Below, in pieces: positions 13,717 through 24,854 of a stretch of DNA of 64,000 nucleotides. The stretch comes from Pseudisothecium myosuroides (taxonomy: Eukaryota > Streptophyta > Bryopsida > Hypnales > Lembophyllaceae). The stretch's first letter is position 1, and each line of letters opens with the position of its first letter. Location: positions 7,068,001 to 7,132,000 of the forward strand of contig OX637293.1 of assembly GCA_951799445.1 (NCBI GenBank). The letters are read 5' to 3'. The notes beneath the pieces were generated by a model. It worked only from the letters and a program-made list of their open reading frames with translations, was not told where the DNA came from and did no database searches. The position numbers and the translations under genes are program-made.

Positions 13717-15343
13717 TTCCCCAAGCGGCATCGCCAGTCATAGGGGAAGGAAACTCTTTAGGATTAGTGCAAGGTTAGTTCACAACACCCAAGAATGTCA
13801 ACAAAATACCAAAACTCAACAAAACATTAACCAAAGCTTCAAATAACTTACGAGAACCGCCACAAGAAGATAGCTAAGTTTGAAGGGACCCCTAAGTCCT
13901 TCAAAAAAGCTTGAAAAGTAGCAACAAGGAGCTTGAAATGCTTCCAAAACACAAGAATTTGGCAACGTGGTCCAAAAATGGCCAAAATCCAACTAAATGG
14001 ACTCAAATCATACAAGGTGAATCAAAAATGAACCTAAGGGTGTTTGTGAGAGGGAAATGAGCCCCCTTAAATATATTTCCAAGGGCACTCACCCCCTCTC
14101 TTTTCCTAAGCCGTAATCTTATCAACTAAGATTTTCATCCTAATCTTCAATTTTTGACTTTCTACGTTGGTCCAAACTTCTAACTTTTGGAGATTAACTC
14201 CAAATTGAAAATCGATTGCGCCGTTGGCTTCAGAAGGCCATTTTTAGTCTATGGTGGACCCCCATCCCTTAACCAAATTCTAAAAAATGCTACATAACCT
14301 ACTGCTAACTGAACACCAAAACGGGGTAAGAACCTAAATCTTGGAGGTTGACTTTTTTGAGAAAAGTAACTAGCCTAGGTTCTTTAGTAGGTATAGGGGA
14401 GTAAGAAAAGACCTAGTTTTGGCCTCATTCCGATTTTGTATGCTCCCGATACGCAAGTCAACTCCACCGTAAACTTCAAAATTGCCAATTATCGGAGAAT
14501 CTTACCGGTTTGGGCACTTCTGGCTATCGGAATGTCTTGAAACTTGGTGGGGCATCTTATTAGCATAAAAGAAGCTAATGTAATTTTTAGTGAGATTTTA
14601 CCGCATCATGGATAATTTCTAGGAATTTCCCATAGTAGGTTTTGGCGGTTGATTGTCCGGAAGGGCATCTTCTATAAGTCAGAAAATTCCGAAACATTTT
14701 ATGGAACCACTCATGGAATTCCACAAAGGATGTGCAAGCTCATATTTTTACTTTGCACAAAGTTCAGAGGAGAATCAAATTCTATCTTCTCCTTTTAATT
14801 CTGGCAACTAGGGAATCTTTCACATACAAAGGAACCTTGGCAAGCCAATTTTGCCATTGAGTCCCAATTGTGATTTCCACCCTAGAACACCATATTCCAT
14901 CCGTAGATTCTTCTTACGGATCCATCTTGAGTTTGTAATTCCTACAGGCCAACAATTGGGGTTTCCGTTATTTCCTCGATGCTATGGGGAAAGTGAAACC
15001 TATCTTTGGAACTAGACTTAGGACCTTAACGGTGTTCTCTCGGACCAATTTTAGCCATAAGATGTCACATATACCATAGGAATGGGCTGTTTGGATCAGG
15101 TTAGCCCTTAATTCTACTATTTACCTATATTTTCACGTTTTAACCTATGTACAAGTGGAAATGAGATTTATTTGGGGGAAAACAATCTATAAGGAACCAA
15201 ATGCTATATTGATACGTGACATATCTATTTTGGTCTTACACTCTTTTTTGGGTTTTTTGTATAGAAAACTATACTTAAATTTGCAAAAATTGAAAAAACA
15301 AAACAAAATTGTGAGTCCCCACTAACGAATTGGGGGCTCACAG
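13717..15343 (-). mobile_element. Probable LTR and primer-binding site of a decayed LTR retrotransposon
   Basis: Read on the minus strand the segment starts TGTGAGCCCCCAATTCG at 15343, which resembles the TG start of many plant Gypsy LTRs. It holds a TATA-like AATATATTTAA near 14068-14079. Just past its other end is TGGCGATGCCGCTTGGGGA (about 13735-13717), similar to the TGGCGCC-type primer-binding sites used by plant Gypsy elements. That order (U3, TATA, R/U5, PBS) is what an LTR should show. No CA end, polypurine tract or gag/pol frame was found, and flanking duplications are not visible. A partial second copy lies at 6.4-8.2 kb in the same orientation. Confidence 0.5.
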
Positions 15344-16988
15344 TTAGGGCTTGACAATTTATCCATATGAGACATCCTTTGGTGTGAATTCAACATCTCC
15401 CTAAATCCATTTTTATATATTCTATATCGATTGTGCACTATTTTCTCTTGTATCAATTGACTTTAGGATGCGTATATCTTGTTTGTTGTTCTTTTGGACT
15501 TTATTGTGTATTTTTCTATAAGTTTGTAATCTCATTGAGTTGTATTAAGCTAATTGTTTATTTTGTGTGGGTGTCCTCTAAGATTTTAAATTAAATTTTG
15601 TCTTTGTGTTTTATTTTTTTAAATCTAATGGAGATGCTAGTCCATCTACATCACATGCTAGTTTCATCAAAGTGTGAAGCAAAAGTTGAATGATATTGTT
15701 GATAAGCAAAATAAGAAGTGATTGTATTTTGCTTGTATTTGAATTGCAATTCAATAGTTTGTCTGATCAAACTAATATTTTCATATTCTTTTACACATGT
15801 ATTTGTACATTTGTATATTTGTATGTTTGTATTCTAGTGACTTTGTATAGGTTTGTACAATTTGTGGAAAAATTTGTATTTGATATGGCAATATTAGATG
15901 AAAAATTAAATGTTACAATCTTTGACATTATACAAGTTACAATATAATAGAGCTATTTGAAATGAAGATCAATATATATATATTTGATATGGCAAAATTA
16001 GATGAAAAATTGAATGTTCTAATTTCATACACTGTACAAGTTACAATATAATAGAGCAATTTGAAATGAAGATCAATATATAAAGAAAATATTAATTGAA
16101 GGAATTGATATTGGATTGATGATTTTTCTACAATTGAGTGGCTATCTAATTACTTGAGACAATTTAGAATAAAGAAAATTAAATAATATTTAGTACTTTG
16201 GGTAGGAAATTTAATATTGAAACTTTGCATATAATGTTTGGAAATAGTCATTTTGAACCAATTGAAGTTTTAGATGGTTTTATTTACAAACTAAAACAAT
16301 GCAAAATAATATTGTAGATTTGGATTTATTAAGAAAATAATTATAAAATAATCAATAGAAAAAATGTAAATTCAATAAAATTTGAAATATAAAAAATTAA
16401 AAAAAAAATTGAATCAAAAAATGATATAAACATCAAATTCAACTGTCCAGATAATTTGCAAATTAATCAATATAGACCTAATATTCAGTTTGAAAATCCT
16501 ATTAAAATCAATAATTGTTACCAAATCATGCAATGAAAAAATCTGAAGGGATATATTGGTCAATTGAAATGAATGAAAAAGTGACAACTTTAATGAAAAA
16601 TCTATTTTTAAATAATACAAAAATAGCATAAAAATTTATGTCTTTCTATATTATGTAAAAATAGAAGTATCATCATTTAGAAAATAATTAAATATATTAA
16701 TTTATCAAGATTAAAAGCAATACGATACAATACAAATATTATTCACACTTTTATTGAAAATGATGAAAATGATTTAATCCTACTAAAAAAAATAATATGC
16801 AATTTTAAATAATTTTAGAAATAATATTTTTGAAACTAATCCCTAAAAGACCAAGCTGTTTTTTTTGGCAATATAGCAATTTCAATTTTCAAGTAATTCA
16901 CTACAAATGGAATTTTTTATTTTCTTTGAAATTTTCACAGAACATAGGGATGAGGGTCTAAGGCCTAATAATTTTCATCCATACCTTA
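15344..16988. other. Very AT-rich stretch without a gene
   Basis: Very AT-rich. It contains an imperfect 104-bp tandem duplication (TTTGATATGGCAA near 15879 and 15983, with ACAAGTTACAATATAATAGA in both). No coding signal. Confidence 0.6.
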
Positions 16989-17036
16989 AGTTCGTTTGTT
17001 TGTTTGTTTGTTTGTTTTGTTTGTTTGTTTGTTTGT
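16989..17036 (+). repeat. (GTTT)n microsatellite
   Basis: About eleven TTTG units with one slip (GTTTTG) in the middle. Confidence 0.95.
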
Positions 17037-17072
17037 CACGTCAAGATCTCCTAGACCGTGCGTCCCCCAGTG

Positions 17073-17490
17073 GCGTGCTTGGTACCGTCGGAAAGCCCTT
17101 GGCGAGGAGGGGTGCACGGGCTTGGTTTCGTTGCATTTGGAGTTAGAGTGAGGAAGTTATTGAATTTCGAAGTATTTATGGATCAAAAAATTAGAAAATT
17201 ACTTTTACTTTGATTTTGGTCGCTTTCTTGGTACCGTCGGAAAGCTCTCGGCACGGAGAGGTGCACGGGCTTGGTTTTGTGGCATTTGGACCTACGGTGG
17301 GAAAGTTATGGCTTTTTGAGTTATTTTTGGTTCTTAAAAATTACGAAATTATGCAAAATTAGGTATCTTTTGAACCGGGTGTCAATTTGTCACATTCTTG
17401 GTACCACTAGAAAGCCCTCGGCACAAAAGGGTGCAAGGGCTTTGTGTCGTGGCGTTACGACCTACGGTGGGAAAGTTATGGATTTTTGAG
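17073..17490 (+). repeat. Triplicated unit with GC-rich core
   Basis: Three diverged direct copies of about 160-170 bp. Each begins CTTGGTACC, then GGAAAGCCCTYGGC or a close variant, then a GTGCACGGGCTT-like phrase, then CCTACGGTGGGAAAGTTATGG (diverged in the first copy). The less AT-rich core stands out in the surroundings. No frame is conserved across the copies, so this is non-coding repeat DNA. Each copy contains one site of the bipartite motif. Confidence 0.8.
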
Positions 17491-17599
17491 TTATTTTTGG
17501 TTTTCAAAATGAATTTTACATTTGTTTTGAGTGTGGCAATGGCACAGGGCTACACTAGTAACTTTTGATTACACAGTTAAAAGTTATTCTACGATATGT

Positions 17600-18312
17600 A
17601 GTTTGTTTTTCAACTTGGGTAGCCGGGTAGATTGGACAAAATCATTTTTTTTAGAAAGACAAATTTGAAATTGGTTTTCTAGATTTATATATACATGGAA
17701 AGCTTTGAATTATTCCATTTTGATTAATGAGATGAGAGTTATGAGAAATTTTAGTTTGTAGGCAGTTATAGATTCTCCACTCTAAAATAAACTTTGAAGT
17801 CCTTTATTTTACTCAATTTTAAATGTTTTTTGAAAAAAATAAAATCATAGGATGCCGATTGTTTATTACAACATTAAAACCCTTGGGATTGGCATTTTTC
17901 AATTCCATAACTTAATTATTAACAATTCAATGTTTTGAATCATTCTCTACTTCTAACTACTTACTATTTTTTCCAAGCATGTGGCCAACTTGTCTAGAAG
18001 AATGAATCTAAAGAGGTACCATCATTTTGGACATTTTTCATATAAATGTGAGTTTGTAAAGTGCAGGTGCCCTTTTTTTTGCATGGCCAAAAAAAGGAAT
18101 ATCACCAATTCAATCGCTCATATCTTGCAATCTATATGGTGTGGAAATTTTTGAATTTTTTTTCACATCTTTTAAAACTAGCATACTACAACATTGTATG
18201 GTTACATGTATTCAAAAATGTTTATTTATTTATTCATAATTTTATATTTGGTACTCTTGTACTAAAAATGACAATTTCAGAGCATTTTTGGTGAAAAATA
18301 ATTCAAAAAACT
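17600..18312 (-). mobile_element. Decayed copy of the TTAA-element family (copy 2)
   Basis: The interior matches copy 1 in reverse orientation. For example, TTGGGATTGGCATTTTTCAA and TTGTTTATTACAACATTAAA here answer their complements near 3960-4005. The right end reads CTTTGGGG without a following TTAA, and the left end is missing or too diverged, so the termini are eroded. No gene inside. Confidence 0.6.
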
Positions 18313-20200
18313 TTGGGGATCACAGCAAATCGATGTATGGATTTTTTTCCCAAATAGTGTACTAATATATAATCAAGTTATAAAACATTTAAAATATATA
18401 AATCATAAACAAGAAATCAATTTTTTTTTCCAAAATTCAATAGTATGAAAACATCTTTTATTAGAAACAATGTTATACAAAATCAAATACAAACTAAAGT
18501 AGTTGAAAAAGTTAATCTTCAAATTATTTTAGTGATATCAAAGAAAATGACTTAAGTGTAAAAAAACCAAAGTCAGAATAACGCAAAAAAATAAAATAAA
18601 GAAAACACACAATTTTATTTATAAATCACTTAATAAATCAGAAATTGCAAAAAAGAAGACTTAAATCTTTGTCAACAATTTGAAAAATATTTTATTTGTT
18701 TTAATGAATAAATAAAGGATGTACCAATTTATATATGTTATGTATGTCAAAGGTTATTTTTTTTGAAACTTTGTAGCATACTAACACTTATGCAACAACA
18801 AACAATCAAATCTTTATTACAATTTGATTTTAGCTTATTTATAAATGAGTCATTGAATGTTTGCAATCAATGTTTAAATGTGATTAAGAAAAATAAAATT
18901 TCGTCATATTCTGTGTGTAATAATGCATATAAAAGTTTGACTATACCATGTGTAAAGCAATTCATTATTTTAGAAGAAAGATTGATTTCTCCATAGCAAG
19001 CTTTTGCACATATATTTATAAGCTACATAGTTATTGTCAATGTAAAATGCATGATAGTATTATGAATATTTGCTGGAATATTCATAAAACACAATCAATC
19101 CTTCCTTATTTAGTATGACAAACTTTTGCATAGATTTCTAAGATATCTAATTACGGTCAATATAAAATGCATGACAATGTTATATAGGTTCCATCAAATA
19201 TGAGTGAAATGCAATCAATCCTTCTTCGCTTACCACGGGAAGTTTTTGCACAAATTTATAAATTACATACACCGACAAATAAAACCGAGTACAAATTTGA
19301 AACTTTATCATTCAAACAACCATACCATTAGCATCAAAGGGTAAATTCCAAAAGTTGATATACAAAAGTTATAGTGTGCGACATGTAACGTGCATTACTA
19401 TGGAAGTTTCAAGAAAAAAATAGTTGTAATGTGAAAGAAAATTAATTCCAAAGTTAGCCATGTTAAAACTCGGTTTTGTGCGCTGGAACTACTTTATATT
19501 TTTTCAATTTTTTCTTAAACTCCAAATTTTTTTTCGTGCCTTACCATGTTAATAACATCATTTCAGATTATTGTGTACAAAATTTGAAGGAAATTGACAT
19601 TAATAGAATTTAAAATATCAACAATGTAACAAACATGCAGATGATGTTGGTTCTCACAATATTTGAGTTTTTTTGGGGCATTGAGAGCATGGGATTGCAT
19701 TAGCTATTGTAAAAAGACTACAGGTTGCAACCTTGGTTGCAACATGGACCATTGTTATAACTTAAAGCCCTTGCATTTGAAATATTTGTTGAAACGGACA
19801 ATGCATTCAATTTATATTTCATAGCCATGTAATGTGTTTTTAGGTTCAATTTTTTTGTTCAAAGACTAGAGTTCATGATGCACATAATTGATCAATCCAA
19901 CAAATCAAAAACAATAAAAAATATCATTGTCAATACTGTCCAAAAATTGAAAATTGCCAAAAATTACATTGGCCTTCATAAAATAGGCAGTTTTTGGATG
20001 TTATTGAAAAGGAGAAAAAAAAACATTCCAAGCTTTGGTTAAAAATATGTTCCAGCCTTGGTTGGAAATAACTCCATCTTAGAGGTTGGGTATGGGTCAT
20101 GGTTGACAATGGGTGCCTCTACCTTACTGCAATGCAAGGGTTTTTTCGTGATGATTGCAGTGTCAGTTCAAAGACAAACAAAGATTTCTAAAATTCAAAT
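18313..20200. other. AT-rich stretch without a gene
   Basis: No supported gene. 20010-20125 resembles 36440-36536 (CAAGCCTTGGTTGGAAATAT-like, then GGTGCYTCTACCTTA), so the end of a relative of the 36.1-kb inverted-repeat element lies here. Confidence 0.45.
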
Positions 20201-20204
20201 CCCC

Positions 20205-20500
20205 TTGCAAGGTTAGGTACCCTCAAAACTGCCACTTGTTGCTTTGTGCCTAGTCACTATTACTAGAATGGTCAAATCAATTTCATATTTCCTTGTTGGC
20301 AAATGAAAGGAGGTTCCAATGCACCAAAGAACGTATCATTTAGATATTGTATGCAAAAGTTATGAAAAACAAAGATTGGTTCTAAAATAGTTTCTTCCAC
20401 ATAGGTACATCATTGATTTTGTAGATGTACACAAAATGAAGATGGTGGTTTAGGGTCAGTGTCGTAGTTGGAGGTGCCCACCTTAGTGTATTTTGGCAAC
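20205..20500. repeat. Dispersed repeat, copy 1 (second copy at 63.4 kb)
   Basis: Shares phrases such as AGGAGGTTCCAA, TGCAAAAGTTAT and TTCTTCCACATAGGT with 63418-63885. The right end is GGAGGTGCCCACCTTA and the left end is TTAGGTACC, weakly inverted, as in a small DNA element. Confidence 0.6.
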
Positions 20501-21159
20501 TTCAAACCTCTTACTCTTGAGCAAATTACATTCATAAAAATGATACTTTTTCAAATTCGATCCCAGCTATTGAAATGAAGCTAATCCCTAAAGCACAAAA
20601 CCTTTGAATGTGTAGTCAAACTTGAAAGTCTCTTATTTTGTTTCCTCCATTTCTACCTTGTTTATATATAAATTATTTTATTTTATTTTATAGATGAAAT
20701 CACATGTCTAGTACATGTAAAAAAAAAATTCAAATTACCATAAATTTTTGAAGAAAAAATGAAGAAAATTCATAACAAATACAAATCATGTTCAAATCAT
20801 GTAAATTTTTTAGAATAGATGTACATTATAATGTAGAACATAGTGGTATAAAGAAAATTCTTGTATCATTCCATATTTAGAAATATATTCATAGATTGTC
20901 AACTTCAAGCTTCACTAAATTGTTCTATTTGAGGATTTTTTAGAATTTCTAACTAGAAATTGCACTTCACTGAAAGTTTTATTTGTTTAGCTTTGCTCAA
21001 AAGCAAAAAAAATCGTTTTGTGTATCAAAATCAAGTTTTAAGGAATAAAATCTCAAAATATTGAAACACATTAGATAGTGTAACAATCTTTTAATAAAAT
21101 ACTCCATATAATTTTATTTTTTTAAAACAAAAAAAAACAATGCAAGAAAAGATTGGATT

Positions 21160-22740
21160 TTAAAGAATTTTTTAAAATTTCAAATTGAAACATAAATTAG
21201 ACTGATCAATCCTAAAAGGAAGCAAGGAGGTTTTGTATCCTTTGGATGGTCAACTAGGCTTTGTGCATATTGAAGAATGGATGATTTTCAACCAATATTT
21301 TGGTGTGCAACTTTATTGAATAATGCTATATTCATATTTTTTAGTTAAGTTCAAGGCATTTTAGGCAATTTGAACTTTGGGCCTATAACTATGGAATGAC
21401 GAATTTCTATTTATTGCATGACAAAGAAATTTTATTTATACTGTAATGCTTTGCACTGCGATATACACACACAAAAAAATTTAGGTTTTTAAAAAGAACT
21501 TTTGTATTTGGTATGAGTTTTATTCGCTTTTTATTAAAAAATTCACAGTAGTTTCAAATTTTTCATCTATAAAGAATAAAATTAAAATTTTCCATTCATA
21601 TGTGATTGCCAAATACGAGAATCCAAAGTGAATGGGTTTATTATTTGAGAAAGTGAGATTTTTACACTAGATATACTTTGTTAAAATTGCATAATGTTTC
21701 ACGGTAGTTACCTACATGCCAAATTTTAGACACAGATAAAGAGTATAGCAAAAGCTTTTCTGGACTATACTATTGCCTAAACTTTTTCGGGCAGCATAAC
21801 TTTTGCTTCCGGCACCTAACTGGATATTTTTACTCCCACAAAGAAGGTACATGTCCGCACCTTGTGTCAAATTTTCACCTAGTCTAGTTGAAATGGAAAA
21901 ATAACTTGTTGAATTACACTTCACAAATGAAAATCTAAGAATAAAAATGCAAGAAGAACAAATTAAGCTTTGCTTAGTAGCAAATGCAATGGCTCAGCAA
22001 ACTCTACCAGCAACAAATTCTTTCCTTTTCTTTTACTCTCTCTCAAAACATCTATTGAAGACTTGGCTTGACCAAAACCCCCAAACTTTTGCATTTAATA
22101 CCTTCAAATCCTAGTTATTAGCCCTAAAATCAAGTGCCACCCCAAGTCTAAAGCTCTACAAACAAGATAAAACTATTTAAAGTAGTGTCGTTTAGCAACT
22201 TACATCTATTTGATGTAGTGTCGCTGCCAATGCCATATCACGTGGCAACAAAGATATTTGATTCAATAAATATAATGAAAATTTAAAATGTGGAATGAAT
22301 ATTGCATAATTTTTGTTACAACAATTGAAATTGAAATTGGAAAAAAAACACACACTTTTGTATCACTTATCAAGTTGATACTAAATGAAGCTAGACATGC
22401 AAAGCATAGTAATAGTGAAGAATAAATGTCATAGTTGTCGTGGAAAAACAGTTTGCCCAAAATATTTTCATACCACAACTCTATTGGCATGGTATAGTCT
22501 ACATTCAACTCTTTTAATGTAGTGTGTCCAAATCTCTATTGTCTTTGATCATGCAAAATCCCTTCTATTGTACTTTGTGGCAAATGCATTGTGGCAAATC
22601 AAAGAAGGAGCTTACCAAATCTCATAGTATATATATTTCAAAAATAGCACTCTCTCTATCCCATTGTACTGAGTACCGGTAGTCTTTTTTTGCAGCGATG
22701 AAAGTACTAAGGTTTTGCCAACAATTGTTTAATACGCAAC
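21160..22740 (+). repeat. Dispersed repeat of about 1.6 kb or more, inverted relative to 54.5-56.5 kb
   Basis: Many phrases recur in reverse complement at 54475-56460, including CACTACATCAAATAGATGTA, TTTATTGAATCAAATATCTT and TTCAACTAGACTAGGTGAAA. No coding frame is conserved. It carries one site of the bipartite motif (21794-21822, minus strand). Probably a non-autonomous element or the remnant of one. Confidence 0.75.
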
Positions 22741-22789
22741 AAATAGTGTACTAGGTGTTTTGTGCAATCATGCGCTTGTGTTAGGTTAC

Positions 22790-23000
22790 TAGCAATCTTT
22801 GATTCCCACATGAACTCCAATTTTTTCATTTGTAGTAGACTATAATCTATTCCAACCTTTTTACAGGGGCCCACGCATTTGAATTGGTAACCTTGCCCCT
22901 TGCAATACCGTACATAATTATTGGGGGGCAATACGGAGTTCTTTCTCCAATAGTCGTTGTAGAATCACATTGATAGCTCATGTTTAATTTGGAGTGGTAA
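22790..23000. repeat. Dispersed repeat, related to 45797-45990
   Basis: TTTTTTCATTTGTAGTAGAC, CCTTGCAATAC and GAGTTCTTTCT here match diverged phrases downstream of 45797 in the same order and orientation. It abuts the 21.2-22.7 kb repeat. Confidence 0.55.
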
Positions 23001-23004
23001 TTGC

Positions 23005-23500
23005 ACTGAATAGGGCAATTAGGTTGCCACACTAATATCTTGACATTCTACACAATATCAATACTGTATCACAGTTACTGTAGAAGGATGGAGTGATGTG
23101 GGAAACATGTGTGTTGCATGGGTTGGTGTATTGATTGATGGCTCGGGATTAGAGAATGGCTTGTGCCTCCATCTGGACAAGCAATGAGTCATGAGGTAAC
23201 AAGAGGTAACTTCTCTGTGGTAAGGCAACCTAATTGTCAAGGCAACCCGATTTCACTACACAAAATAGTGAAATTAGGTTGCCTTAACAATTAGGTTGCC
23301 TTACAACTTGAAAGTTACTTTACAAGCCATTACAGTCAATAAATCTTTCTAAAAATAGTTTCATTTGTACACATGGAGGTTCATGAGTCTCAATTACAAC
23401 AATATCTAATTCAATAGTAGTGTATTCTTGTACAATAACTAAAGACATTTATTTAGTGTCAAATGTCGAGAAATTAGTGTGGGGCAACCTAATTTCACTA
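23005..23500. mobile_element. Candidate MITE with nested hairpin
   Basis: A 35-40 bp sequence near 23009 (AATTAGGTTGCC, ACACTAAT, GACATT) is answered in inverse orientation near 23462-23497 (AATGTCGAG, ATTAGTGTGG, GGCAACCTAATTTC). The core AGGTTGCC or its complement occurs repeatedly in between. No coding content. Target duplications were not identified. Confidence 0.6.
23220..23304. repeat. 39-bp-arm hairpin, 7-base loop
   Basis: GTAAGGCAACCTAATTG and the sequence following it to 23258 pair with 23266-23304 with three mismatches in 39 positions. The loop is CACAAAA. It sits inside the candidate MITE and repeats its terminal motif. Confidence 0.9.
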
Positions 23501-23559
23501 TTTTGTGTATTTAGTGTAGATAAAAAACAGTGATAGAAAAGGGCCCATCAACAAAATTT

Positions 23560-24854
23560 TCAACGACTCGACTGGATCCCTAACTTACTTCTGAGTACCA
23601 GTCTTTAAGAATCAGTGCAAGGCCGAGTGGCAGACATGCAGTTCAAGGAATCTTTCAGTTTGCTTAATTGCTTTAGTCATTTCGAGGCAGGCGCGATACA
23701 TATATGTGCGTCGTTGATCGAGCTAGGCACAATTGGTGACGCTCCTTCAGTTTGAAATTGGGCTGTCGATCGCGGGATCAAAGGTCTGAGGGCTCCTGTA
23801 TTTCTCTCGGTCAAAGAACTTTGCTTTGCCTGTTTTCATTGGGAGGCACTTGAACTGACAGTGAGAGTATCGTTGCACCCGCAGCATGGACAACCAAGAC
23901 GTGGGCATGACTCCCGGAGGCGCTGCGAAGGACCCCCTCGAAAAAAGGGAAGAAGAAGGAAACGAAAGCTCTCTCCCGCACTAGAGGCGGATCCACTGGG
24001 AGCTTGTGAACGCTGCGGATGCAGAACAGACGGCTTCTCAAGCGGGTACTCCTTCGCGATCGTCGTCTGTGCTCTCTCGTTGTCCGCCATCGCCAGCTTA
24101 GGGTTGGCATATGCACTGTGGGAGTCGATTTCAAAACTTCAAGTGCTAACGTTTAACATTGCATTGTAGTGCCTTCTTCCAAGGGCGCAATCTCTCTATG
24201 CTCTTAGCTTGTGTATTTGTGAACCAACGTGTACTTCATTGAAATGAGATTGCCTGGGTAGGGCATTTGGAAGGGTGGCTCCAATTGGCCCTGTTAAAGG
24301 AAATTAGGATTTGATTACGTAATTTTGGCGAACCATTTGTAACATTAACCAACATTAACTACTACGGTCGATCTGCTCATTTTTAATCGAAATTTGTGGA
24401 TGTTATGAGATTTTGAACCTTCTTTCGCTGCTGGACCAAGGAGAAAGCGTGACTACGGGATTTCCCAGGAGACTGTAGGGTTTGGAGGCTCATTTCGTTT
24501 CTAGGGAAGTCTTAAAATCTTTCATTTGTCAAAGGCATCGTCTTGTGCGTTTCTTGGAAATTTGGTCCATCTCATACCGGGTAACCGGGGCCCTACAGAC
24601 GCTCAATTCGGACTGGCAGCCAGTCTATGGGTAATTATGCGTTCTGGGAAACAAGGGAGACAATGGCACGGATTGCAAGGTCTTATTGGAGTTTGGAGAT
24701 TGAAAAACTTGATTTACTAAGATAATCCAATCATCGCTTGGTAAGAGATTTATAGTATACGTCTCCTCAACCCCTCTGATGGATCAAGGATTCATGTTTA
24801 GAAAGAACGAAATTGATGGATCATTTGGGGAAAATATGGTTAAAATGGGGTCTA
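23560..24854 (+). other. GC-richer stretch, possible broken 5' coding exon at 23886
   Basis: Base composition jumps here relative to the preceding 23 kb. An ATG at 23886 opens a charged, polar peptide (starting MDNQDVGMTPGGAAKDPLEK) that meets TAG after 32 codons. Open sequence continues in that frame and in a neighbouring one, the latter with a hydrophobic run (IVVCALSLSAIASLGLAYAL) near 24058-24117. This could be the decayed start of a membrane-transporter gene, but I cannot assign a family. From 24170 to 24854 I see nothing recognisable. Confidence 0.25.

Noticed and set aside
6417..15343. One complete LTR retrotransposon spanning both LTR-like copies
   Set aside because: No polypurine tract before the lower copy, no gag or pol frame between them, and the lower copy lacks the distal part of the proposed LTR.
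23811..24169. Overlapping frames of about 100 codons on both strands
   Set aside because: GC-rich sequence yields long frames by chance; no family match, so only a broken exon is suggested at low confidence.
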